Positions 14,320 to 21,942 of a DNA stretch of 21,942 bases are shown here, piece by piece. The stretch is taken from assembly GCA_035391225.1 (NCBI GenBank), contig DAOPKN010000037.1, positions 1 to 21,942 of the forward strand, read 5' to 3'. The notes below the pieces were generated by a model. That model was not told the origin of the DNA. It did not search any database and saw only the letters and a list, made by a program, of their open reading frames with translations. A program made the translations under genes and the position numbers. How positions within the stretch are numbered: position 1 is the stretch's first letter; every line of letters starts with the position of its first letter. This DNA is from DAOPKN01 sp035391225 (GTDB lineage Bacteria; Thermotogota; Thermotogae; MWEM01).

Positions 14320-16797
14320 TTGGTCTTCTTTGGGGGAATGTTCAAGAAACCGCTTTTCATCGGGATACTCATCGTGACCATTGGCGCCATTTGGATGGTA
14401 GCGCTTTGGTTGCAGTTCCAAAAAACGTCTCAGGGTACCGCGGAACTCCTGATCGCGGAGTTCGATACCCGTTTTCGGAGTGCGGTTTCGAACTACGAGA
14501 GCCTTTCCTCCTTCTGGTTTCTCCATTTCATTGACCAACCCGTGATCCGGGACGTCATGAACCAGGCATTGAACGACCCCGAGCACCGTCAGCTGTACTC
14601 TTCGCTGCTCCAACAACGCGTGGATATGCTTTTGCAGAACCTGCAACCCTTTTCTTTCTCCTGGCTGCGCCTTTCTCTTGCGGATGGAATGCCCCTTGCT
14701 TCCTCCGAGCAAGCGGTTTCACCCGATGCTTTTTCCCTCCCTGCTTCGGAACCTTTTTTTGAACGATTCCAAGGTGTGCAATACGAGGGGGATTCCGCGT
14801 GCTACCTCTTTGTATTTCCGCTTTTCCACGAGGAACGCTTCCTGGGCTTCGTGGAGTTGGGAATGGACCTTTCGGCGGTGTGCCAGCAAATCGGGGAGAT
14901 GTTCGGAGACAGCGTGATGTTCTTTCTGCCCGGTAAAATGGGGGGCAACGGCGAACCCTTCCTTTCTCCCCATTCCCGTTTTTCCCTGGAGCAGATACGA
15001 AGTATCAACCAGCAATTGGAACCGGGGGATTTTTTCAAGGAGCAGGGGGATTCGTTCGTCCGGGTTTTGGGATTCGATTCTCGCGAGATCGTGGTGACGT
15101 TCTTGGCTTTGAAAGACCTTTCGGGGGAGCACTTGGGATACCTCGCGTCGTATAGCGAAGATCCCCGGTTGTTCGAGGCACAGGAGAATTTTTACACCTT
15201 GTTTACCCTGGCGCTTTTGGGGGTGGGGATGCTGCTTTTCCTGGTGGTGTTGGTGTACCGTTCGCGGAACATCGCGCGAAAGGCCAACAGGGCGAAGAGT
15301 CGTTTCCTTGCCAGCATGAGCCACGAGATCCGCACGCCCATGAATGGTATCCTGGGGATGGTGGAGTTGCTTTCCCAAACCCCACTCAACGAAGTGCAAC
15401 GGGATTACCTGGAAACGGTGCGTTTTTCCGGTGAATCCTTGCTGGTGATCATCAACGACATCCTGGATTTCTCCCGTATCGAGGCGGGGAAGATGGAGTT
15501 GGAAACCGTTCCATTTGACCTGCTCGAGATCGTCGAGCGCAACACGTCGCTCCTGTTTGTTTCCGCGAAGAAAAAAGGCCTTGACACCGCGCTCCTCCTC
15601 GATCCCGCACTTCCCCGATATTTTTCCGGGGATCCGCTGCGATTGCAGCAGGTGTTGATCAACCTTCTGGGCAATGCGGTGAAGTTTACGCAGAAGGGGT
15701 CCGTGCGCGTGAAAGTGGGGGAAGAGAAAGTCGGGGGTAAGCAACAGGTGCTTTTCGATTTCGTGGATACGGGTATCGGAATCGAAGCCAGCAAGGTTGC
15801 CATGTTGTTCCAAGAATTTTCGCAGGCCAACCGCTCGGATAGCCGACGTTTCGGAGGTTCGGGGCTGGGGCTTTCCATTTCGCGCGCGCTGGTGGAGATG
15901 ATGGGGGGGCAAATCCACGTGAAGAGCGAGCCGGGAAAGGGAAGTCATTTCTGGTTTTCGGTGCCCTTGCAACCTCTGCGCGGCGAACAGCAACTTGCCT
16001 TTTCCGAGAGCCAGCAAAAGAAAAAGGGTTCCCGGTTGGGGCTCCCATTTCCGGGCGTGCGCCGGGTATTGCTTGTGGACGATCACCCCGTGAACCGACG
16101 CGTTGCGCGCTTGTTGCTGGAAAAACAGGGATGGAAGGTAGAGGCAGCTTCCGATGGCAGGCAAGCCCTGGAAATGGCAATGAGCAACCCTCCTGACTTG
16201 ATCCTGATGGATTACAAGATGCCCGGGATGGATGGTTTGCAAGCTGCTCGCCAGTTGCGCGAATGGGAGGCCACGCATGCTCGCAGCTCGCGCATCCCGG
16301 TGATCATTCTTTCCGCGAGCGTGAAATCCCCGGAACTGGATCTTCGCGAAGCAGGTGTGGATGGGTTTCTGACCAAACCTTTAGATAGCCTGCGCTTTGC
16401 CGAGGAGCTGCGCAAGGTTTTCCCCGCCCAAGTTTCCTCCCAGGAAGTGGACCTGTTCTCCGCGCTGGAATATACCGGGGGAGACCGCCAGATCCTTTCG
16501 CAGGTCGTGACCCTGTTCCTGGAAGAAACACCCGGGCGACTGGAAAAGCTTTCCCGCCACTGGCAAGAGCGAGACCTGGAGAGTTTCCGTATCCTTGTCC
16601 ACGGAATGAAGGTGGGGGCACGTTACGTGGGGGCGGTGGGATTCAGCCAGATTTGCCAAAGGCTCGGGGAAATCGTCCAGGAGGAAGAATCCGCCACGCG
16701 GGACGCGGAACAGGTATCCGTCCTCCTGCGGGATCTTGTTCGGAAGTTTGCGCTCGTTCGTGCGGAGTTGGGTGCCTGGAAAGGGCAGAGGGAGTGA
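14320..16797 (+). CDS. Hybrid sensor histidine kinase (HisKA-HATPase-REC-HPt)
   Basis: An 825-residue membrane kinase with an ArcB/BarA-like layout. There are membrane helices at ~12-33 and ~293-313, enclosing a ~260-residue extracytoplasmic sensor domain I cannot assign. The HisKA domain has FLASMSHEIRTPMNG with His335. The HATPase has INLLGNAVKF, DTGIGI and FGGSGLGLSI. The receiver has RVLLVDDHPVN, the phosphorylated Asp631 in ILMDYKMPGMDG, and LTKPL. The C-terminal HPt domain has His761 in VHGMKVGARYVGA. I prefer TTG 14320 because GGAGG lies 9 bases upstream. ATG 14338 has only a too-close G-run, and GTG 14281 lies at the predicted promoter. With no DNA-binding output domain, it must pass phosphate to a separate regulator not in this window. 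It is first in a four-gene operon. Confidence 0.94.
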   Translation: MVFFGGMFKKPLFIGILIVTIGAIWMVALWLQFQKTSQGTAELLIAEFDTRFRSAVSNYESLSSFWFLHFIDQPVIRDVMNQALNDPEHRQLYSSLLQQRVDMLLQNLQPFSFSWLRLSLADGMPLASSEQAVSPDAFSLPASEPFFERFQGVQYEGDSACYLFVFPLFHEERFLGFVELGMDLSAVCQQIGEMFGDSVMFFLPGKMGGNGEPFLSPHSRFSLEQIRSINQQLEPGDFFKEQGDSFVRVLGFDSREIVVTFLALKDLSGEHLGYLASYSEDPRLFEAQENFYTLFTLALLGVGMLLFLVVLVYRSRNIARKANRAKSRFLASMSHEIRTPMNGILGMVELLSQTPLNEVQRDYLETVRFSGESLLVIINDILDFSRIEAGKMELETVPFDLLEIVERNTSLLFVSAKKKGLDTALLLDPALPRYFSGDPLRLQQVLINLLGNAVKFTQKGSVRVKVGEEKVGGKQQVLFDFVDTGIGIEASKVAMLFQEFSQANRSDSRRFGGSGLGLSISRALVEMMGGQIHVKSEPGKGSHFWFSVPLQPLRGEQQLAFSESQQKKKGSRLGLPFPGVRRVLLVDDHPVNRRVARLLLEKQGWKVEAASDGRQALEMAMSNPPDLILMDYKMPGMDGLQAARQLREWEATHARSSRIPVIILSASVKSPELDLREAGVDGFLTKPLDSLRFAEELRKVFPAQVSSQEVDLFSALEYTGGDRQILSQVVTLFLEETPGRLEKLSRHWQERDLESFRILVHGMKVGARYVGAVGFSQICQRLGEIVQEEESATRDAEQVSVLLRDLVRKFALVRAELGAWKGQRE

Positions 16798-16802
16798 GTC
16801 GA

Positions 16803-17903
16803 ATGGTGATGGATTTTTCCAAGACTCCCTGGATATGGAGGGTTGTTTCCCCTCCCCTTCGCTGGTGGATGAAACGCCGGTTCACCTTGCGCTACAACGG
16901 CCCGGTCCCGGATCCGCCTTTCCTCCTGGTGGCAAACCACACCAATATCCTTGACCCCTTTTTCCTCACGGGCTTTTTTCCCTATCCCATTTCCTGGGTG
17001 GCGTCTCGGGCTTCCTTCCGGCACCCGGTTGTGGGATGGCTTCTCCGTCAAGCCCACGCCATCTCCAAGCAGAAGAACATCCCCGACCTGCACGCCATTC
17101 GCGCGGTTTTCCGTGCGCTCAAAACCGGTCGAGTGGTGGGGATTTTCCCGGAAGGCTCCACAACGTGGGATGGAAACACGGGTTCGTTTCCCGCGGGGAC
17201 GGAGAAGTTGTTGGACAAGGTAAGCTGTGACATCCTTGCGGTGAGGGTCAATGGTGCCTACCTCTGCCATCCGCGGTGGGCGGAGAAAGGACGCAAGGGA
17301 ATCGTGGAAATCCGCACTCGCTTGTTCAAGGGGAGAGAGGCGCTTGATTTCTTGAAAACATCGGATTGGGAATGGCAAGAAGAACGCTCCAATCCCTACG
17401 TGGGCAAAGACCGTGCTCTGGGCATCGAGCGGCTGGCATGGTTTTGTCCCTCTTGCGGAAGTTACCGGGGTTTGCACGGCGAAGCAAACCAAGTTCGCTG
17501 TAACCAGTGCTCTTTTTGCGCCGAGGTGAAACTGGATGGAACGCTGGGGGGCGAACCCTTGGATCGCTTCTTCCAGGACCAGTTGGCGCGATTGAAGGAG
17601 TACTGGAAGGTTCATTCCAGCCTTCCACTGGAAAACGGCCGCCTTTTTTTCCGCAACCGCGAGAACTACCGGGTGGAAAAGAAGGTAGAAACGAAGTTCT
17701 CCCTATGCAACGGGTGGTTCGAGGCGGGAAGCCTTTCCTTTGGTTTCGAGGAAATGAAAGGTGTGAACCCGTACGTGGAGAACATGGTGGAATTTTCAAC
17801 GGAGCAACACGTTGTGCACGCATACTTACCAAGGGATTCGCTGCTCTTTTTCAGCAGCTACCAAGTCCTGACTGGAGGGGAACATGTACTGGACAAAAAT
17901 TGA
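16803..17903 (+). CDS. PlsC-like 1-acyl-glycerol-3-phosphate acyltransferase family protein with zinc ribbon
   Basis: A 366-residue protein. The first ~200 residues are a PlsC/LPLAT acyltransferase domain: catalytic HX4D as NHTNILD (His46, Asp51), and the substrate motif FPEGS at 115-119. The domain normally moves acyl chains onto lysophosphatidate or similar acceptors at the inner membrane. After it comes a four-cysteine zinc ribbon, CPSC at 215-218 and CNQC at 233-236, with an extra Cys239, and then ~125 residues I do not recognise. That zinc-ribbon extension is not part of ordinary PlsC (~240 residues), so the acceptor could be unusual. The start ATG 16803 has GGGAG 7 bases before it and lies 5 bases after the kinase stop. 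The gene overlaps the next one by 20 bases. Confidence 0.85.
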   Translation: MVMDFSKTPWIWRVVSPPLRWWMKRRFTLRYNGPVPDPPFLLVANHTNILDPFFLTGFFPYPISWVASRASFRHPVVGWLLRQAHAISKQKNIPDLHAIRAVFRALKTGRVVGIFPEGSTTWDGNTGSFPAGTEKLLDKVSCDILAVRVNGAYLCHPRWAEKGRKGIVEIRTRLFKGREALDFLKTSDWEWQEERSNPYVGKDRALGIERLAWFCPSCGSYRGLHGEANQVRCNQCSFCAEVKLDGTLGGEPLDRFFQDQLARLKEYWKVHSSLPLENGRLFFRNRENYRVEKKVETKFSLCNGWFEAGSLSFGFEEMKGVNPYVENMVEFSTEQHVVHAYLPRDSLLFFSSYQVLTGGEHVLDKN

Positions 17904-19233
17904 CGATGTGATTTACGTTTTGCTGTTCTTCGCCTGCGCGATCCTTTTGAAGCGCTTCGTACCCTTTTTCCGGCGTTTCATCATTCCCAATGCAATCCTT
18001 GCCGGTTTCTTCGGGTTGATCCTGGGGCCAAACCTCCTGAACTGGGTTCCGTTGGACGTGGATGTGTTGGGACAGATCATCTACCACCTCATGGCCATCG
18101 GGTTCATCAGCTTGAGCCTGCGACAGATGGAAAAAAAGAAGGATTGGAACTCGTTGAACGCCGGGCTGATCATTGTTTCCACCTACCTGGTGCAGGGAAT
18201 TTTGGGGTTTGCCATGTCCTTGCTGTGGAACCTCGCCGATAAAGGGGTTTCTCCTATCATCGGGATGTTGTTGCCGCTTGGTTTCGGGCAGGGCCCGGGG
18301 CAGGCGTATTCCATCGGGTCGCAGTGGCAGACGCTGGGGCTTCCCAACGGGAGTGCGGTGGGGCTTGCGGTTGCTGCGGCAGGTTTTGGATGGGCCACGC
18401 TGGGAGGCATCGTGATTCTCAACATCTTCGCCAAGGGTCGCCGGCGCAAGGAACACGTGGAAGTGGTGGACAAGAAGAGCGTGTTGGTGAAGGATTTCGA
18501 GTTTTCGGACATGGATGGCCTGACCATACAGATGGTGATCATCGCGGTCGTGTACGTGGGCGTGATGTTGTTGCTGCGGCTGATCAACTGGCTGATGGCG
18601 CCGCTGGGAACGTTTGGCACCACGTTTGGTACCGTGCTGTGGGGATTCCATTTCGTGTTTGGGGCTATCCTCGCTTTCGTGTTCCGCTTCGTGTACAACA
18701 AGCTACACGAGAAGGGCATCGCCAAGGAGAACTACCTGAACAACTTCCTGCTGCAGCGCATCGCGGGCTTCGCCTTTGATTTCATGGTGGCAGCCTCGAT
18801 CAGCGCGGTTGCACTGGAACGCATCTACCGCTACTTCTGGCCGATTTTCTTCATCACGTTCGCCGGGGGGATTTTCACGTTCTTCTACGTGCATTTCGTG
18901 GTGCGCAAGACTGTGAAGAAGAACGTGCTGCCCAATACCCTGGCCTTTTTCGGCAACCTCACGGGTACCATTTCCACCGGCATGGCGCTGCTGCGGGAGG
19001 TGGACCCGCTGTTGGAAACCGGGGCCTCGGAGAACCTGATTTTCGGGAGCGGGGTGGCGATCTTCTTCGGGCTACCGTTGATCGCGCTGCTCAACCTGCC
19101 CGCCATGGCGCTGAGCACGGGAAACACTTCCTACTACCTCTACACCATGGGGGGGCTCTTGGTGTACGCGTTCTTCCTCTACCTGTTCTGGTTCCGCAGG
19201 GCAGGGAAACATGCAAAGGAGGGATTGGAATGA
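17884..19233 (+). CDS. Sodium/glutamate symporter family protein (GltS-like)
   Basis: A 449-residue integral membrane protein with about 10-12 hydrophobic helices. Features of the ESS/GltS family are the re-entrant loop-like motifs GFGQGPGQAYSIGSQW in the first half and FGNLTGTISTGMALLREVDP in the second, arranged as the two halves of an inverted-repeat transporter. GltS imports glutamate with sodium. The sequence is diverged from E. coli GltS (401 residues) and has a ~50-residue charged loop in the middle, so the substrate could be another dicarboxylate or amino acid. The start ATG 17884 has GGAGGGG just upstream and lies inside the end of the acyltransferase gene. Its own TGA overlaps the amylase ATG. 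These overlaps imply strict co-expression. Confidence 0.85.
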   Translation: MYWTKIDDVIYVLLFFACAILLKRFVPFFRRFIIPNAILAGFFGLILGPNLLNWVPLDVDVLGQIIYHLMAIGFISLSLRQMEKKKDWNSLNAGLIIVSTYLVQGILGFAMSLLWNLADKGVSPIIGMLLPLGFGQGPGQAYSIGSQWQTLGLPNGSAVGLAVAAAGFGWATLGGIVILNIFAKGRRRKEHVEVVDKKSVLVKDFEFSDMDGLTIQMVIIAVVYVGVMLLLRLINWLMAPLGTFGTTFGTVLWGFHFVFGAILAFVFRFVYNKLHEKGIAKENYLNNFLLQRIAGFAFDFMVAASISAVALERIYRYFWPIFFITFAGGIFTFFYVHFVVRKTVKKNVLPNTLAFFGNLTGTISTGMALLREVDPLLETGASENLIFGSGVAIFFGLPLIALLNLPAMALSTGNTSYYLYTMGGLLVYAFFLYLFWFRRAGKHAKEGLE

Positions 19234-21758
19234 GAGCAAGGAAAAGTTTCCTACTCCTGGTCAGCGTGCTTCTGTGTTTATCTGCCTTTTCTGCCACTTC
19301 GGAAGTGCCTTTCCGCTGGGAAGACCAAGTGATTTACTTCCTGATGACCGACCGCTTCGCCAACGGGGACACGTCCAACGACGTGCAAACCGAAAGCGGC
19401 ATCGAAACGGGAACCCTCAACTCCAAGTACAACGGTGGGGACTTGCAAGGGCTGATCGATTCCTTGGACTACATCCAGGCCCTGGGCGCCACGGCGATCT
19501 GGATCACCCCGCCGGTTTCCGGGCAGTGGTGGGACGAGTCGGTGGATTACGGTGGCTACCACGGCTACTGGGCACGGGATTTTTCCGACATCGACCCGCA
19601 CATCGGGGACATCGCACTCTACGAGGAATTCATCCGCCAGGCCCATGCCCGGGGGATGCGGGTGATCCAGGATATCGTATGCAACCACACCGGAAACTTC
19701 TTCCACTACGATCCCTCCACCGGGGTGTACAGCGCGAACACGGAAAGCGTGCCGGCGGATGGCCCCCTGGGAGAGCCCTTTTGCTGGAACGATTTCAACG
19801 ACCCGGAGCAACGTGCCCAGAACGTGTACCACTGGCCCTCGGAAATCGAACAGCTTGATCGGCGCAACAGCGAGTTCGCCGATCTCGATGACCTGAACAC
19901 CGAGAACCCCCTGGTACGCGATGCGCTGAAGGGTGTGTTCCGGAACTGGATCGATCGCGGCATCGACGGCTACCGCGTGGATACCGTGATTTACGTGGAA
20001 GATGATTTCTGGCCCGATTTCTTGCTCGCGCCGGAGGGCATTTTTCCGCACGCATCCGCGCAGGGGAAGGACGATTTCCTGGTGTACGGCGAAGCATGGG
20101 TGACTCCGGCGCCCTTCGAGAACAACGGCGAGCAGCTCCTATCCCGCTACTTCGAGCTTGGGTTCAACGCCATGCTGGATTTCCCGTTGCTCACCGAGAT
20201 CCACCGCGTGTTCAAGGAGGGCAAGCCCACCGAGCTCATGGCCTACCGCCTGGAACAACGAGAGCAGTTCTTCGCGGGCAAGCGGTTGATTACCTTCGTG
20301 GACAACCACGACATGGCGCGTTTCCTGAAAGGTGCGCAGAACAACGACCTGAAGCAAGCGCTCACGTTGCTCTTCACCATTCCCGGCATTCCCTGCATCT
20401 ACTACGGCACCGAGCAAGGTTTCGTGGAAACCCGCGCCACCATGTTTGCCGGTGGTTTCGAATCCGGGGGCGTGGATCACTTCGTGGAGGAGGGCATCCT
20501 GTACGCGTACATCCAGAAGTTGACCCAACTCCGCGCGCAGGTTCCGGATTTCCGGGAGGGGAAGGTGGAGGTTTTGTACAGCGATGCCATCGGGCCCGGG
20601 CCGCTGCTGTACCGCGTGGATGGCGAGCAGGGACAGTACCTGGTGCTCATGAACACCTCTCCCAAGGCGGAGTATGCCTCCGGTGTGCAAACCGGGTGGC
20701 CGGAAGGAAGCATCCTGGAACCGGTGCTGGTGGACGGAATGATGCCACGTGACATCGTGGTGGAGCGCGGTGGGGTGTTGAACCGCTTGCTGGATGCCAA
20801 GGCCATCGGGGTTTTCCGTTTCTCCGACCGGTACCAGACCTCCGAACCCCCGGTGCTGGACGTGGACATTTCGGGGTTGTCGGAAATCCCCACCTTCGAG
20901 GAGGATTTCGTGATCTCGGGGACTTCCCGGGATGCGAAGAAGGTGCGATTGTACTTCGACGGTGTGAAAGACCCCTACGCGGTGGTGGACGTGGAAGAGG
21001 ATGGAAGCTGGTCGGTGCCGGTGACACTGGCCGATTTCGTGTCCGGCGAGCACCGGGTGTTTGCCAAGGGCTACGGCCGCCGGCCCATCGACTCGGAGTA
21101 TTCCCCCACGTACCGCGTGAACCTGCAGATTCCCATCCGGGTGCTGGCAGAGGTGTCCGACCCGGAAGGTGACGATACCGGTCCAAGTGGAACCTACCTA
21201 CCTCCCAAGGGCGAAGGGGGTTTTCTGAACCAAATGGACATCCGCCACGTCACGCTCAGCCAGATCGGGCAGATGCTCAAGATCGAGATGCAGATGACCG
21301 ACTTGACGTCCGGGTGGACGCCCAACAACGGGTTTGACCACGTGACCTTCCAACTTTTCTTCGACGACCCGTCCAAGGTTGGAGCGAAAGACCTTCCCAT
21401 GCAGCAGGCGCAAATGCCCGAGGGCATGGACTGGGACTACGAGATCTACGCCACGGGCTGGTCGATCGCGGTGTTTTCCTCCGAGGGCGCGGGTCCGGAT
21501 GCCTACGGTGTTTCGGTAACGCCTGCGCCATCGGTGCGCGCGGACGACATCACCCGCACCGTAACGTTGTTCTTGCCCATGGAAACACTGGGCACCACGT
21601 CGCTGGAAGGATGGAAGCTGTACGTGACGACCTTCGACTACGATGGCATCGAAGCGCTGCTGCGCCCCGTTTCCCCCAACCCGGGAAAATGGGGGTTCAC
21701 CGCGCCGTCGGAGAATGCACCCAAGATCATGGACGACGCGTTGATCGAGATCCATTGA
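19230..21758 (+). CDS. Secreted GH13 alpha-amylase with glucodextranase-type C-terminal domains
   Basis: Hydrolyses alpha-1,4-glucans outside the cytoplasm. Residues 1-22 are a signal peptide. The (beta/alpha)8 domain starts at VIYFLMTDRFANGD and shows all GH13 regions: VIQDIVCNH, GYRVDTV with nucleophile Asp251, VYGEAW with acid Glu288, and FVDNHD with Asp361. After a beta-sandwich (to about residue 535) comes a segment with an Ig-like look (about 545-635, VISGTSRDAKKVRLYFDG). The last ~200 residues, with VSDPEGDDTGPSGTYLPP and FDHVTFQLFFDDP, match the C-terminal domain of glucodextranase and related amylases, thought to bind glucan or the cell surface. The total of 842 residues suits such a multidomain enzyme. 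The ATG overlaps the GltS stop (ATGA) and has GGAGGG upstream. It is last in the operon. Confidence 0.95.
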   Translation: MRARKSFLLLVSVLLCLSAFSATSEVPFRWEDQVIYFLMTDRFANGDTSNDVQTESGIETGTLNSKYNGGDLQGLIDSLDYIQALGATAIWITPPVSGQWWDESVDYGGYHGYWARDFSDIDPHIGDIALYEEFIRQAHARGMRVIQDIVCNHTGNFFHYDPSTGVYSANTESVPADGPLGEPFCWNDFNDPEQRAQNVYHWPSEIEQLDRRNSEFADLDDLNTENPLVRDALKGVFRNWIDRGIDGYRVDTVIYVEDDFWPDFLLAPEGIFPHASAQGKDDFLVYGEAWVTPAPFENNGEQLLSRYFELGFNAMLDFPLLTEIHRVFKEGKPTELMAYRLEQREQFFAGKRLITFVDNHDMARFLKGAQNNDLKQALTLLFTIPGIPCIYYGTEQGFVETRATMFAGGFESGGVDHFVEEGILYAYIQKLTQLRAQVPDFREGKVEVLYSDAIGPGPLLYRVDGEQGQYLVLMNTSPKAEYASGVQTGWPEGSILEPVLVDGMMPRDIVVERGGVLNRLLDAKAIGVFRFSDRYQTSEPPVLDVDISGLSEIPTFEEDFVISGTSRDAKKVRLYFDGVKDPYAVVDVEEDGSWSVPVTLADFVSGEHRVFAKGYGRRPIDSEYSPTYRVNLQIPIRVLAEVSDPEGDDTGPSGTYLPPKGEGGFLNQMDIRHVTLSQIGQMLKIEMQMTDLTSGWTPNNGFDHVTFQLFFDDPSKVGAKDLPMQQAQMPEGMDWDYEIYATGWSIAVFSSEGAGPDAYGVSVTPAPSVRADDITRTVTLFLPMETLGTTSLEGWKLYVTTFDYDGIEALLRPVSPNPGKWGFTAPSENAPKIMDDALIEIH

Positions 21759-21777
21759 AGAAAACGACTTCCAAGTT

Positions 21778-21804
21778 GCCCGGGGAAACCCGGGCTTTTT
21801 TTTT
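21778..21804 (+). terminator. Intrinsic terminator of the kinase-amylase operon
   Basis: GCCCGGG-GAAA-CCCGGGC followed by nine T: a 7-bp GC stem, a GNRA-like tetraloop and a T-run, 20 bases after the amylase stop. Confidence 0.93.
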
Positions 21805-21806
21805 CG

Positions 21807-21850
21807 TGACGCAGGTCCAAACAGCCGCAGTGGGCTGCGGCGGTCCCAGG
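21807..21850 (+). repeat. REP-like palindrome, copy C
   Basis: TGACGCAGGTCC followed by CAGCCGCA-GTGGGC-TGCGGCGGTCCC and AGG. It is nearly identical to the inverted copy at 8055-8095, and like that cluster it sits directly after a terminator. Confidence 0.8.
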
Positions 21851-21874
21851 AAGACGCTTGCGGCCCGCTGATTG

Positions 21875-21883
21875 TGCTATACT
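21875..21883 (+). promoter_or_regulatory. Extended -10 promoter element of the last gene
   Basis: TGCTATACT with TG extension, within TGTGCTATACTT. It is nearly the same as the asnA element (TGTGCTATAATC). No strong -35 is seen. Confidence 0.5.
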
Positions 21884-21914
21884 TGTTCTATCCTTGGATA
21901 AAGGCGGTGATGGT

Positions 21915-21942
21915 ATGTTTCGTATGCCTGGAAAGATCACCT
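21915..21942 (+). CDS. Start of an unidentified gene, cut by the right edge
   Basis: ATG at 21915 with AAGGCGG about 7 bases upstream, reading MFRMPGKIT before the window ends. An out-of-frame ATG at 21910 is too close to the ribosome site. Nine residues are too few to name a product. A promoter element at 21875-21883 supports a transcript here. Confidence 0.45.

Noticed and set aside
14719..16278. 519-codon open frame antisense to the hybrid kinase
   Set aside because: It lies fully inside a well-supported kinase, has no recognisable domain or ribosome site, and is explained by GC-rich codon bias on the opposite strand.

Overview
The window looks like a chromosomal segment of a GC-rich bacterium. 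Hand counts of several 60-base lines gave about 58-63 % G+C in coding DNA, with one clear exception inside pglX. Genes have strong GGAGG-type ribosome sites, GTG and TTG starts are used, and promoters share an extended -10 of the form TGnTAnAAT. Exported enzymes, a chemoreceptor, a hybrid sensor kinase, a sodium/glutamate-type symporter, aspartate-ammonia ligase, methylglyoxal synthase and a long-form urocanate hydratase fit a motile heterotroph. I cannot fix the phylum from sequence alone; Spirochaetota, Synergistota or Thermotogota are guesses only.

Left part (1-7241, minus strand): a type 1-like BREX phage-defence operon in the order brxA-brxB-brxC-pglX, driven by a good promoter at 7213-7241. 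The fourth gene, pglX, is only half the usual length. Its last ~120 codons are markedly AT-richer than everything around them. Its TAG stop is followed at once, in the same frame, by the GTG start of an AlbA_2/Schlafen-type gene that runs off the left edge. The usual pglZ and brxL are not in the window.

Middle-left (7242-8134): a small secreted PDZ-like protein transcribed away from BREX, then a bidirectional terminator. Immediately after it lie a deleted group II intron remnant and a cluster of REP-like palindromes. A further copy of the palindrome follows the terminator at 21778-21804.

Middle (8135-14243, minus strand): tetR, hutU (urocanate hydratase) and a methyl-accepting chemotaxis gene lie head to tail, followed by a terminator and the asnA-mgsA pair. 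asnA has an odd start: the well-placed ATG is out of frame by one base.

Right (14272-21804, plus strand): a tight four-gene operon diverging from tetR. It encodes a hybrid histidine kinase (HisKA-HATPase-REC-HPt), a PlsC-like acyltransferase with a zinc ribbon, a GltS-family symporter and a secreted GH13 alpha-amylase with C-terminal accessory domains. It ends at a strong terminator. The last bases hold a promoter and the start of another gene.
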